From Tessaracoccus aquimaris (lineage in GTDB: Bacteria; Actinomycetota; Actinomycetes; Propionibacteriales; Propionibacteriaceae): a DNA stretch of 64,000 nt. Below the pieces are notes generated by a model. That model was not told the origin of the DNA and did not search any database. It saw nothing but the letters and a program-made list of their open reading frames with translations. The first letter of the stretch is position 1. Every line of letters begins with the position of its first letter. The stretch covers positions 1,612,001-1,676,000 of the forward strand of contig NZ_CP019606.1 in NCBI RefSeq assembly GCF_001997345.1, in the 5' to 3' direction. The position numbers and the translations under genes are program-made. Shown here piece after piece: positions 35,560 to 46,807 of the stretch.

Positions 35560-36702
35560 TCACTTCATGAAATCGGGAACGTCCAGATCGTCGTCGTCAT
35601 CGACCGGCTGCGGGGCCGGGCGCGGCGCGGGCGCGGGCACCGCAGGGCGCTGCCCAGGCATCGGGTTGGCCTGCGGGGCCTGGGACGTGGCAGCAGGGCG
35701 GGCCTGCGGGCGCGTCTCCGGGGCGAGCCGGGACTGCTGGCGCTTCTGCGGCTGTCCGCCGTCGAAGCCCGCCGCGATCACCGTGACGCGGACCTCGTCG
35801 CCGAGCGCGTCGTCGATGACGGTGCCGAAGATGATGTTGGCCTCGTCGTGCGCCGCCTCCTCGATGAGTTGGGCGGCGGCGGAGACCTCGAACAGGCCAA
35901 GGTCGGAGCCGCCCGCGATCGACAGCAGCACGCCGTGCGCGCCGTCGATGCTCGCCTCGAGCAGGGGCGAACTGATCGCCATCTCGGCCGCGGCGCGGGC
36001 GCGGTCCTCACCGCGGGCCGAGCCGATGCCCATGAGCGCCGAACCGGCCTGGCTCATGATCGACTTCACGTCGGCGAAGTCGAGGTTGATGAGGCCGGGC
36101 GTGGTGATCAGGTCGGTGATGCCGGAGACGCCCTGCATGAGCACCTGGTCGGCCTGCTTGAACGCCTCCAGGATGGCCACCTGGTGGTCCGCCATCTGCA
36201 GCAGCTTGTCGTTGGGGATCACGATCAGCGTGTCGACCTCTTCGCGGAGCGACTCGATGCCGGTCTCCGCCTGGGTCGAGCGGCGGCGCCCCTCGAAGGA
36301 GAATGGCCGCGTCACGACGCCGATGGTCAGCGCGCCGAGCGAGCGGGCGATCTTCGCGACGATCGGCGCGGCTCCGGTGCCGGTGCCGCCGCCCTCGCCT
36401 GCTGTGACGAAGACCATGTCGGCGCCCTTGAGCGCCTCCTCGATCTCGTCGGAGTGGTCCTCTGCGGCCTGGCGTCCCTTTGCCGGGTCGGCGCCTGCGC
36501 CGAGGCCGCGGGTCAGTTCGCGGCCGATGTCGAGCTTGACGTCGGCGTCGCTCATCAGAAGCGCCTGCGCATCCGTGTTGACGGCGATGAACTCCACGCC
36601 GCGGAGCCCGGCCTCGATCATGCGGTTGACGGCGTTGACGCCGCCGCCGCCGACACCGACGACCTTGATCACCGCGAGGTAGTTCTGAGATGCGCTAGCC
36701 AT
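35560..36702 (-). CDS. ftsZ: Cell-division protein FtsZ
   Basis: 380 residues. Tubulin-like GTPase that forms the division ring. [17 protein letters not shown] and the tubulin signature [13 protein letters not shown] bind [14 protein letters not shown] is the catalytic T7 loop. A Pro/Gln/Ala-rich linker follows, and the C-terminus [11 protein letters not shown] is the conserved peptide that binds SepF. ATG 36702 fits family starts. It has a likely promoter of its own upstream. Confidence 0.97.
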   Translation of the reverse strand: MASASQNYLAVIKVVGVGGGGVNAVNRMIEAGLRGVEFIAVNTDAQALLMSDADVKLDIGRELTRGLGAGADPAKGRQAAEDHSDEIEEALKGADMVFVTAGEGGGTGTGAAPIVAKIARSLGALTIGVVTRPFSFEGRRRSTQAETGIESLREEVDTLIVIPNDKLLQMADHQVAILEAFKQADQVLMQGVSGITDLITTPGLINLDFADVKSIMSQAGSALMGIGSARGEDRARAAAEMAISSPLLEASIDGAHGVLLSIAGGSDLGLFEVSAAAQLIEEAAHDEANIIFGTVIDDALGDEVRVTVIAAGFDGGQPQKRQQSRLAPETRPQARPAATSQAPQANPMPGQRPAVPAPAPRPAPQPVDDDDDLDVPDFMK

Positions 36703-36711
36703 GCCCCGAAG

Positions 36712-36740
36712 GTTATGTGCACTTTCGTGCCCAGGTCCAA
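36712..36740 (-). promoter_or_regulatory. Candidate ftsZ promoter
   Basis: On the minus strand TTGGAC (36735-36740) and CATAAC (36712-36717) are separated by 17 bp, 9 bases before the ftsZ ATG. The ftsQ-ftsZ gap of 122 bases is the largest between genes within the cluster, consistent with an internal ftsZ promoter. Confidence 0.45.
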
Positions 36741-36824
36741 CGGCGCGTCCGAATAGGGCCCGAATCACCTCAAGTTCTACTTCAGGGTTTCACTTCACCG
36801 GGTTGAAGGTTCGTGGGATGGGCA

Positions 36825-37548
36825 CTACTTGCGCGTGATGGGGTCCCGCGGGGCCGACACGTCGTACACGCTTGCCTCCACCGAAAGCAGTGCCGAAAGC
36901 ACCTGGCCCTTGAGCTCGGACTCCTCCGCGCTTCCCCACACGACCTCCCGGTCGCCGCTGAGCGTGAACGAGATCCGGTCGACGGCCTTCGCGCTGAACG
37001 ACTCGATGTCGCCCTTGACGTTGCCCGGAAGGTTCGCCACCACCGTGGCGATGTCGCGCCGAAGCCGGTCGTCGGCGTCGGGGCGGAGACCTGGATGACG
37101 CCGTCGGAGCCTGCGGATGAGGTGTTGTAGATGACGCCCTCGGTGTCGACCCAGGACACGGAGCCCTTCTCCTTCACCTGGTAGGAGAGCGTGCGCTCCG
37201 TGACGTTGATGACGATGGTGTCGGGCAGCGCCCGGCCGACCGCGACGTCGCGCACCGGCTTGAGTTGCCTGACCCGTTCGGCGATGGCGCCGGTGTCCTC
37301 GCGCAGCACCGGAAGCTCAAGTTGCACCTGCGCCGCCTCCCGCACCTCGTCCTCGGTGAGCAGGCTGGTGCCGTTGACCTGGACGTTGTGGGTGGCGAAC
37401 ACCGGCGAGAAGCCCAACAGGTAGATCGCTGCGCCGATCAGCACGACCGCGCCGACGATGCTCCCCCACAGGATCCACCGGCGCTTACGGTCGCCCCTCC
37501 GCCTGTCCTGAAGCGCCTTCGCGAAGGCGCCAGGGGCGAGCGGTTGAC

Positions 37549-37552
<4 letters not shown>
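36825..37552 (-). CDS. ftsQ: Cell-division protein FtsQ, frameshifted as sequenced
   Basis: A short cytoplasmic N-terminus, one membrane helix (ILWGSIVGAVVLIGAAIYLL) and a POTRA domain (FATHNVQVNGTSLLTEDEVREAA; LKPVRDVAVGRALPDTIVINVTER). The frame breaks at GGGG 37080-37083 (minus-strand CCCC). Adding one C joins VIQVSAP to DADDRLRRDIATVVANLPGN and the stop at 36825, giving 242 residues. FtsQ links to FtsL/FtsB to activate septal peptidoglycan synthesis. The GTG start overlaps the murC stop by four bases. Confidence 0.88.
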
Positions 37553-38993
<1,441 letters not shown>

Positions 38994-38994
<1 letters not shown>

Positions 38995-40080
38995 CAGTTA
39001 CCTTTCCTGGCGGCCTTGAGGACGGCCTCCGCGAGCACATCGGCGGCGTCTGAGGGGTACATCTCGCGTGCGGTCGCCGACATGCGGGCCAGCCGGTCCG
39101 GGTCGCCGAACGCGTCCTTGACGAGCGAGGCAAGTCTATCCGCAGTCAACTGTGAGTCGTCGACGAGCCAACCGGCGTCGGCGGCGATCAGCTCGGCCGC
39201 GTTCCTGCCCTGCTCGCCGTTGCCCCAGGGCAGCGGCACGAAGATCACGGGCAGCGCGCTGACGGCCGTCTCCATCACGGTGCCTGCACCCGCGCGTCCG
39301 AGCATCACGTCGGCGGCGGTGTAGGCGACGGCCATGTCGGAGACGAACGCGACGGGCACGTAGCTGGCGCCGTCGGCGTGCGTGACCACGGTGTCGTCGT
39401 CGGTGAAGTTCTTGGGCCGAGCACGTGCAGGATCTGCACCCCCGCGCCGAGGATGTCGTCCCGGGCCTCGCTCACCGCCCGGTTGATGCTGAGCGCACCC
39501 TGCGAGCCGCCGCTGACCAGCAGCGTCGGGCGGGAGGGGTCGAGGCCGAAGCTCTCGCGCGCCTCGGCCTTTGTCAGTTCGGGGTTGGTGATGGAGCGTC
39601 GCATCGGCATGCCGACGAGGTGGCCGCCGCGCATGGTGGTCTCGGGGAAGGTGGTCCCGACGAAGGCCGCGAACCGGGCGCCGACCTTGTTGGCGATGCC
39701 GGGCAGCTTGTTTGCCTCGTGCACCACGACCGGCACCTTCATGGAGCGGGCCGCCAGGTAGGCGGGGATGGAGACGTAGCCGCCGAACCCGACCAGCACG
39801 TCCGCCTTCGCGTCCTTGAGCACCTTACGGGCCTGCAGCACGGAGCGGGTGAGGGTGACGGGCAGCTTGACCAGGTCGAGGTTGACGCTGCGCGGCAGCG
39901 GTACCGGGTCGATCAGCCGAAGCTCGAGGCCGGCCTCGGGATCACCCGCGTCTCGAGGCCCTTCGCGGTGCCGATGCACACGATCTCTGCCGAGGCGCGC
40001 TCCTGGACGGCCTTCGCGGTGGCGATCAGCGGAGAGGTGTGCCCCGCGGTGCCGCCCCCTGCGAGCACGACGCTGGTCAT
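38994..40080 (-). CDS. murG: UDP-GlcNAc:lipid I N-acetylglucosaminyltransferase MurG, two frame breaks as sequenced
   Basis: Glycosyltransferase that makes lipid II from lipid I at the inner membrane face. ATG 40080 (preceded by AAGGAGG) begins TSVVLAGGGTAGHTSPLIA. A first break at GGG 39938-39940 and a second at GGG 39414-39416 (both minus-strand CCC) are each repaired by one C. The joined protein is 362 residues, with ADVLVGFGGYVSIPAYLAA, VSGGSQGALSINRAV, HVLGPKNF and DVMLGRAGAGTVMETA, all MurG landmarks. Two independent decay mutations with everything else conserved is unlikely, so sequencing error is favoured. Confidence 0.88.
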
Positions 40081-40081
40081 G

Positions 40082-41317
40082 TCAGTCCTCCTTGGTGGCC
40101 GCCATGACGCTCGTCATCCGCGGCCGCGACTTCTTCTTGCGGGAGGCAAGATAGGCGCGCGCATCGGGTGTGTCGCGCGCGAGGGCCAACAGTACCCCGG
40201 TGCCCATCAGGCAGGCCAACATCGCGGAGCCGCCGTAGGAGATGAACGGGAGGGGGACGCCGAGCACCGGGAGCAGGTGCATCACGACGAAGATGTTGAT
40301 CACCGCCTGGCTGAGGAACCAGCCGGTGACGCCGGAGGCGACCACCTTGTTGAACATCTTGTCCGAGCGCATCGCGACGGCGAGGCCCGCCCAGCCGAGC
40401 AGCGCGAACAGGCCGATCACGAGCAGGGCGCCGAACAGGCCCAACTCCTCGCCGATGACGGCGAAGATGAAGTCGGTGTGGGCGTTGTCCTTGAGGCCGC
40501 CGTACTTCTGTCGGCTCGCGCCGAGGCCGAGCCCCCACCAGCCGCCGCTCGCCAGCGCGTACAGCGCAGACATGGGCTGCGACGACAGGTCGGTGTTGGA
40601 CTGCGGGTCCAGGAAGATCGAGATGCGGCTCATCCGGTTACCTGATCCGTAGACCAGCAGGCCGACCAGCACCGCGGCTGCGGTGCCGAGCGGGATCATC
40701 ACGCGCAGCGGGGTCCCGATGAACCACATCACCAGGACCAGGATCAGGCCGATGATCAGGCCGGTGCCGAGGTCCTTGCCCGCGAGCACCAGCGCGAGGA
40801 TCAGGCCGCCGAGCGGGATCAGCGGGATGGCGAGTTGGGCCGGCTCGTGCAGCCTGCCGCGCTTGAGGTGGAACACGGCGCCGCACCACACCACCAGCGC
40901 CAGCTTCGCGAACTCGGATGGCTGGAACTGCACTCCGGGGCCGAGCGCGAGCCAGTTCTGGTTGCCGCGGCTGTGCTGCCCGAGCGGGCTGAGCACCAGG
41001 ATCAGGAGCACGACGGCGAGCGCCCACGCGGGCCAGCCCAGCTTGCGCAGCAGGTCTGGCTTGATCCGGCTGAAGATCACGGCGAACACGATGCCCGCGA
41101 CCACGAACACCAACTGGCGCGTCACGTAGTAGTAAGGGTCGACCTGGTTGTGAAGCGCGTAGGCCGAGGAGGCGGAGAGCACCATCAAGGTGCCGAGGCC
41201 GACGAGGATCGAGACGCTCGCCGCGATGAAGTAGTACGGGGCCATCGGCGAACCCGCCAGGGCCTTGACCTGGGACCAGATGGTCAGCCGCGCCGGGGAG
41301 GTTGCGTCGGTTGCCAT
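40082..41317 (-). CDS. ftsW: Lipid II polymerase FtsW (SEDS family)
   Basis: 411 residues with about ten membrane helices. SEDS motifs: NQNWLALGPGVQFQPSEFAK, GKDLGTGLII, and the C-terminal VPLPFISYGGSAM. FtsW polymerises septal glycan together with the cognate transpeptidase FtsI, encoded upstream in the same cluster. The tail KKKSRPRM is basic and cytoplasmic. Its end carries the AAGGAGG that serves murG. Confidence 0.95.
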   Translation of the reverse strand: MATDATSPARLTIWSQVKALAGSPMAPYYFIAASVSILVGLGTLMVLSASSAYALHNQVDPYYYVTRQLVFVVAGIVFAVIFSRIKPDLLRKLGWPAWALAVVLLILVLSPLGQHSRGNQNWLALGPGVQFQPSEFAKLALVVWCGAVFHLKRGRLHEPAQLAIPLIPLGGLILALVLAGKDLGTGLIIGLILVLVMWFIGTPLRVMIPLGTAAAVLVGLLVYGSGNRMSRISIFLDPQSNTDLSSQPMSALYALASGGWWGLGLGASRQKYGGLKDNAHTDFIFAVIGEELGLFGALLVIGLFALLGWAGLAVAMRSDKMFNKVVASGVTGWFLSQAVINIFVVMHLLPVLGVPLPFISYGGSAMLACLMGTGVLLALARDTPDARAYLASRKKKSRPRMTSVMAATKED

Positions 41318-41328
41318 GGGGTTCCTTC

Positions 41329-42765
41329 CTACCTGGCCAGGTACTTCTTGACCGCCGCCGCGAAGCTGTCCCCGCGGGCTGCGTAGCCGTCATACATGTC
41401 GAGGCTGGCGCATCCCGGTGACAGCAGGACGGTGTCTCCGGGCCGCGCCATCGAACCCGCGAGCTCGACGACCTCGTCCATCACCCCAGTGTCGGTCGTG
41501 TCGAGCACGCGAACGGGGACCTCGGGCGCGTGTCGGGCAAGCGCCTCGGCGATCATCTCCCTGTCGACGCCGATCACGACTGCGCCGCGCAGCTTGTCGC
41601 GGTTCCGTTGGATCAGTTCGTCGAACGTGGTGCCCTTCGCCTGGCCGCCCGCGACCCACACGAACGAGTCGTAGGCCTGCATCGCCGAGTTCGCGGCGTG
41701 CGGGTTGGTCGCCTTGGAGTCGTCGACCCAGGTGATGCCCTCGGCGTCTGCGACCTGCTGGATGCGGTGGCCCGCCAACTGCAGCCGCTTCAGCCCGTCG
41801 GCGACCGACGTGGCCGCCACCCCGTAGCTTCGGGTCAGCGCCGCCGCGGCGATCGCGTTGGCGACGTTGTGCGGCGCGAAGGGCTGCACGTCGGAGACCT
41901 TCGCCAGTTCGAGGGCCGAGTCGCGGCGCTGCGGCACGAAGGCCCGGTCGACGATCAGGTCGTCGACGACGCCGAGCATCGAGATCGCCGGGATGCCGGT
42001 GGTGAAGCCGATGGCGCGGGCGCCCTCGACGACCTCGGCCTCCTCGACCATCTTCTCGGTGACCGGCTCGGCGACGTTGTAGACGCACGAATGCGTGACG
42101 CCCTGGTAGATCTTCGCCTTGTCCGCCGCGTAGCGGTCGAACGCGCCGTCGCCCTCGTACCACTCGAGGTGGTCCTGGTGCAGGTTCAGCACGACCGCCG
42201 AGTGCAGGTTGACGTTGTTCATCCAGTGCAACTGGAAGCTGGACAGCTCGACGGCGAACACGTCGTAGTCGACGTCGTCGAGGATCGCCTCGATGATGGG
42301 TCGGCCGATGTTGCCGACCGCGGCGGCCTTCTTGCCGTCGGCGATCAGCATCGACTCGACCATCTGGGTCGTGGTGGTCTTGCCGTTGGTGCCTGTGATG
42401 CCGAGCCACGGGATGACGCGGTCTGGCTGCATCATGCGCCACGCGAGTTCGGTCTCGCCCCAGACGGGGACGTTCCCGGCCGCGGCCTGCCGAAGCAGCG
42501 GGGCGGACGGGCGCCAGCCGGGCGAGGTCACGACCAGGTCGGTGCCCGGCGGCAACTGCGCGGTGGCGCCCTTGCCGAGCCGGACGGTGACGTCGAGGTG
42601 CTCGAGCAGCATCGCCTTGTCGGCGTAGGCATCGGACTCGTCCAGGACGGTGACCTTCGCGCCGAGCGACATGAGGCCGTCCGCGGCGGCGAAGCCGGAG
42701 ACGCCGAGGCCCGCGACGACGACGTTGGCCGACGGCCAGTCCGAGAGCCGGTTAGCCGAGCTCAT
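41329..42765 (-). CDS. murD: UDP-N-acetylmuramoyl-L-alanine--D-glutamate ligase
   Basis: 478 residues. Adds D-glutamate to UDP-MurNAc-L-Ala. [18 protein letters not shown] is the N-terminal Rossmann-like domain; [16 protein letters not shown] the ATP loop; [13 protein letters not shown] and [19 protein letters not shown] the C-terminal domain. ATG 42765, with AAAGGA upstream, is chosen over in-frame starts reaching back into mraY. It lies 11 bases after mraY. Confidence 0.95.
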   Translation of the reverse strand: MSSANRLSDWPSANVVVAGLGVSGFAAADGLMSLGAKVTVLDESDAYADKAMLLEHLDVTVRLGKGATAQLPPGTDLVVTSPGWRPSAPLLRQAAAGNVPVWGETELAWRMMQPDRVIPWLGITGTNGKTTTTQMVESMLIADGKKAAAVGNIGRPIIEAILDDVDYDVFAVELSSFQLHWMNNVNLHSAVVLNLHQDHLEWYEGDGAFDRYAADKAKIYQGVTHSCVYNVAEPVTEKMVEEAEVVEGARAIGFTTGIPAISMLGVVDDLIVDRAFVPQRRDSALELAKVSDVQPFAPHNVANAIAAAALTRSYGVAATSVADGLKRLQLAGHRIQQVADAEGITWVDDSKATNPHAANSAMQAYDSFVWVAGGQAKGTTFDELIQRNRDKLRGAVVIGVDREMIAEALARHAPEVPVRVLDTTDTGVMDEVVELAGSMARPGDTVLLSPGCASLDMYDGYAARGDSFAAAVKKYLAR

Positions 42766-42776
42766 CCAGTCCTTTG

Positions 42777-43847
42777 TCAAAACTGACCCACCACCCATTC
42801 CGCGTAGAAGATGCCCAGGCCGAGCGCGACGCACAGCCCGCAGATGATCCAGAACCGGATCACCACCGTCACCTCGTCCCAGCCCAACAGCTCGAAGTGG
42901 TGATGGATGGGCGACATCTTGAAGATGCGTTTGCCCTTGGTTGCCTTGAAGTAGGAGACCTGCAGCGCGACGGAGCCGACCTCGATGACGAACAGCAGGC
43001 CGAGGATCACCAGCAGGATCTCGGTGCGCGTCATGACGGACAGGCCGGCGAGCGCGGCGCCGATGGCCATCGAGCCGGTGTCACCCATGAAGATCTTGGC
43101 CGGCTTGGCGTTCCACCACAGGAACCCGAAGCAGGCACCGGCGAAGGCGATCGCGACGACGGCGAGGTCGTTCGGGTCACGCACCTCGTAGCAGCGCGGC
43201 CCCGCCGTCGAGGTACGTCCGCACCACTGGTTGAACTGCCAGATGTTGACGAGCGCGTAGGCGGAGAACACGAGCGTCGCGCTGCCTGCGGCGAGCCCGT
43301 CGAGGCCGTCTGTGAGGTTGACGGCGTTGCTCCAGGCCGCGACAAGGAAGACGATCACTATCACGGCGATGAAGATCGGCAACCTGGGGCCGAAGTCCCG
43401 GAGGAACGAGATGGCGGGCGAGGCGGGAGTCAGGCCGCGGTGGTCCGGGAAGTTGAGGGCGACCAGCCCGAAGATCGCGCCGATGGCGATCTGGCCGATC
43501 AGCTTGCCGCGGGCGGTGAGCCCAAGGCTGCGCTCCTTCGAGATCTTGGCCCAGTCGTCGAGGAAGCCGAGGAATCCCATGGAGGCGGCGAGCCCGATCA
43601 GCAGCATGCCCGACAGCGTCGGGGCCTGCCACCGGAGCAGGTGGGTCAGGAAGTAGGCGAGGATCACCGCTCCGACGATGACGAGGCCGCCCATGGTGGG
43701 GGTGCCACGCTTGACGTAGTGGGCGGTCGGCCCGTCCTCTCTGATGAACTGCCCATAGTGCCGCCTGGTCAGGAACTTGATGAGCATCGGGGTGCCCACC
43801 ATCGCCAACAGCAGTGACAGCCCGCCCGCGAGCAGGATGTTGATCAC
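42777..43847 (-). CDS. mraY: Phospho-MurNAc-pentapeptide transferase
   Basis: 356 residues with about ten membrane helices. It transfers phospho-MurNAc-pentapeptide to undecaprenyl phosphate to form lipid I. Catalytic and Mg2+ motifs are visible: FLDDWAKI (the DD pair), [13 protein letters not shown] and [23 protein letters not shown] is the histidine-rich loop. The GTG start overlaps the murF stop by four bases. Confidence 0.96.
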   Translation of the reverse strand: MINILLAGGLSLLLAMVGTPMLIKFLTRRHYGQFIREDGPTAHYVKRGTPTMGGLVIVGAVILAYFLTHLLRWQAPTLSGMLLIGLAASMGFLGFLDDWAKISKERSLGLTARGKLIGQIAIGAIFGLVALNFPDHRGLTPASPAISFLRDFGPRLPIFIAVIVIVFLVAAWSNAVNLTDGLDGLAAGSATLVFSAYALVNIWQFNQWCGRTSTAGPRCYEVRDPNDLAVVAIAFAGACFGFLWWNAKPAKIFMGDTGSMAIGAALAGLSVMTRTEILLVILGLLFVIEVGSVALQVSYFKATKGKRIFKMSPIHHHFELLGWDEVTVVIRFWIICGLCVALGLGIFYAEWVVGQF

Positions 43848-45277
43848 TTCGTCTCTCCGTCCCGTGCGACCAGCGTGGCCGCAACCGTCTCCAATCCGAC
43901 ACCGCGAGATCCCTTGATCAACACGACATCGCCGGGGCTAAGGGTAAGCGACGATGCGACCTGATCGCGCGTCGAGGCGCGGGCCGCGATGTTTTCGGAC
44001 GTCGCCCCCGCCACGATCTGGTCGGCGAACTCTCCGACGGCCACCACCTCGTTGATGCCCAGGTCAGCGGCGAGTCGGCCCAGTTCCTGGTGCAGTTCCG
44101 CGGCCGTCGGGCCGAGCTCGAGCATGTCGCCGAGCACCGCCACCACGCGGGCCTCGGGATGCTCCCGCCTGGTGCCCGCCGCCAACTCGACGGCGGTGGC
44201 GAGCGCGACGGCCATCGAGTCGGGGTTGGCGTTGTAGGCGTCGTTGAGGATCAGCACGCCGTCGGCACGAGGGGCCAGTTCCATCCGCCACTGCGAGCGT
44301 GGCGTCGCGGCCGACAGCGCCGCCGCGATCAGGTCAAGGTCGAGCCCCGCCGCGAGGGCGGCCGCCGCCGCGGCGAGCGCGTTGGACACCTGCTGCCTGC
44401 CGATCACCCCGAGGGCGACCTCCGCGGTGCGTTCGCCGTCTCCGTCAGAGGCGACGAGCGTGAAGCTGGCCTGGCTGAGCGCGTTGAGTCGGACATCGCG
44501 GGCGGTGACGCGCAGGTCGCCGCCGGTGAGGTTCCCCTCACCGAACCAGGCGATCCTGGCGCGGGTCGCGTCGGCCATCGCCGAAACGAGCGGGTCGTCG
44601 AAGTTGAGCACGGCCCAGCCGTCGGGGGCCAGGTCGGCGACGATCTCCGACTTGGCGCGGGCGGTCGTCTCCATCCCGCCGAACTCGCCGACGTGTGCGC
44701 GCCCGACGTTGAGGCACATGCCGATGTCGAGCCCCACCAGCGAGGTCAGCCATGCGATGTGACCGATGCCGCGGGCCCCCATCTCGGAGATCAGATAGGC
44801 GGTCGACGCGCCGACGCGGCAGGCGGTCAGGGGGACGCCGATCTCGTTGTTCTGCGAGCCGACCGGCGCGACCGTCGGGCCCGCGGCCTCGAAGATCTGC
44901 GCCATCAGGTCCTTGGTGGAGGTCTTGCCCGAGCTTCCGGTGACCCCGACGCTGAGCATGCCCCGCGCCCTGGCCTCCGCGACGACGCCGCGGGCTAGCC
45001 AGCTCAGCGCGTCGACGGAGTCGGCGGCGAGGATGTGGGGGGCGTCTGCCTCGGTGAGGTGGGTGCCGATCACGCACGCCGCGCCAGCCTCGACGGCGCG
45101 CGGCGCGAAGTCGTGTCCGTCGACGCGCTCGCCTGGGATCGCCACGAAGATCGCGCCGGGACGCGCCTCACGGTTGTCGATCACGACCTCCGGGCCGACC
45201 AGCGCGTCGTCGCCGACGAGTTCAACGGCCGCCGGCTGCATGAGGTCGATCAGTTCACTGATCCTTCGTGGTTCCAT
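43844..45277 (-). CDS. murF: UDP-N-acetylmuramoyl-tripeptide--D-alanyl-D-alanine ligase
   Basis: 477 residues. Adds D-Ala-D-Ala to complete the UDP-MurNAc-pentapeptide. The ATP loop is VGVTGSSGKTSTKDLMAQIF; MGARGIGHIAWL and LNDAYNANPDSMAVAL are typical MurF segments. ATG 45277 is chosen over GTG 45286; both lie inside the end of murE, with AGGAGGAAGG upstream, giving a 23-base overlap and probable coupling. Confidence 0.95.
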   Translation of the reverse strand: MEPRRISELIDLMQPAAVELVGDDALVGPEVVIDNREARPGAIFVAIPGERVDGHDFAPRAVEAGAACVIGTHLTEADAPHILAADSVDALSWLARGVVAEARARGMLSVGVTGSSGKTSTKDLMAQIFEAAGPTVAPVGSQNNEIGVPLTACRVGASTAYLISEMGARGIGHIAWLTSLVGLDIGMCLNVGRAHVGEFGGMETTARAKSEIVADLAPDGWAVLNFDDPLVSAMADATRARIAWFGEGNLTGGDLRVTARDVRLNALSQASFTLVASDGDGERTAEVALGVIGRQQVSNALAAAAAALAAGLDLDLIAAALSAATPRSQWRMELAPRADGVLILNDAYNANPDSMAVALATAVELAAGTRREHPEARVVAVLGDMLELGPTAAELHQELGRLAADLGINEVVAVGEFADQIVAGATSENIAARASTRDQVASSLTLSPGDVVLIKGSRGVGLETVAATLVARDGETK

Positions 45278-46807
45278 GACGCTCACCTTCCTCCTCGAGA
45301 CGCCACCACGCGAGCGTCGCCTCCTCTGCGTCGTCGAAATCGACCGTCCGGTCGGCGAGAATCTGGCCCCTCTCGTGGCCCTTGCCGAGGATCGCGACGA
45401 CGGACCCGGGCCCTGCCCTTCGGATCGCCTCCTCGATGGCGGCCCGGCGGCCCGCGACCTCGAGGGTCTCCCCCGCTGCCGCCTCGCGCGCGCCCGCCAG
45501 TGCCTGCGCGCGGATCGCCGCGGGGTCCTCGGTGCGCGGGTTGTCGTCGGTGATGATCGTGAGGTCGCTGCCCCTCGCCGCCGCGGCGCCCATGCCTGGG
45601 CGCTTCTCCGGGTCGCGGTCGCCCCCGCAGCCGAGCACGCAGATCACCTCGTCGTGGCCGGCGAGCGACTCGAGCGCCGCCTCGACGGCCTGCGGGGTGT
45701 GCGCGAAGTCGACCACCACGAGCGGGGCACCCTCCCCCAGCGTGACGCGCTGCATCCGGCCGGGGACCTGGGCCGTCTCCAGCCCACGCAGCGCCGCCTC
45801 GGCAGGGACGCCGACGGCCTCCAGCATCGCGAACGCGACGGCCGCGTCGATCATGTTGTAACTGCCGGGCAGCGTCAGGCGAAGCTCGAGGCGTTCCGAG
45901 TCTCGGGTGAGGGTGGCGACGCCGCCGAGCGGTTCCTCGGGGGCGTAGTCGCTGAGTCGGTAGTCGACGCCCGCGCCGGTGCCGACGGTGATCAGCCGCG
46001 ACTGGCCGTGCGCGGCGACCCGGGACGCGAGTTCGCGACCGTGGTCGTCGTCGACCCAGATCACGCTGACGGCGGCCCTGCCCGGTTCGAACAGCTTCGC
46101 CTTTGCCTCGAAGTAGTCCTCCATGGTGGCGTGGAAGTCGAGGTGGTCGCGGCCGAGGTTCAGGAAGCCGACGGCGTCGAACGCAATGGCGTCGACCCTG
46201 TCGAGCGCCATGGCGTGCGAGCTGACCTCCAGCGCGACGGCCTGCGCTCCCCTTTGCTGCATCACGGCGAGCAGCGCCTGCAGGTCGGGCGACTCAGGTG
46301 TCGTGACGGTCGAGCGCGACGAGCGCAGTTCCTCGGTGCCGAGCCGGAATCCGATGGTCCCGATGGTGCCGGTCGGTACCCCGGCGGCGAGCAGCCCGCC
46401 CTGCAGGAGCGCGACGGTGGTCGTCTTGCCGTTGGTGCCGGTGACGCCGAGCATGGTCATCTCGCGGCCGGGCTCACCGAAGAGGCGCGCGGCCACCACC
46501 GCCATCGCCTCGCGGGCGTCGAGCGCCGCGACAACGGGGACGAGCGAGGGTCCGATCAGATCGCGGCCCGCGTCGTCGGTGAGGATCGCGACCGCCCCGG
46601 CGTCGACGGCGGCCGCCGCGAAGGAGGCGCCGTGCGCGCGGCTGCCGGGCAGCGCCACATACAGCCAGCCGTCCTCGACCGCCCGCGAGTCGAGGGTGAT
46701 CCCGTTCACCGCGGTTCGGGCGTCGGTGTCCCCGACGAGACCGAGCCCCGCCACCAGCGACGCGAGGGTCGCGGGGGCAGGGCAGCGGGTCGAAGTGCGC
46801 TTTCCAT
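45255..46807 (-). CDS. murE: UDP-N-acetylmuramyl-tripeptide synthetase MurE, frameshifted as sequenced
   Basis: Adds the third residue of the stem peptide. The specificity motif reads DNPRTEDP, the DNPR form associated with diaminopimelate rather than lysine. ATP loop [14 protein letters not shown]; carbamylated-lysine region near DYFEAKAKLFEPGR. Without correction the frame can only start at GTG 46754. With one more C in the run at 46773-46777 (plus-strand GGGGG), the protein starts at ATG 46807 as MESALRPAALPPATLASLVA and is 517 residues long. That ATG shares a base with the ftsI TGA, like other junctions here, which supports the correction. Confidence 0.9.
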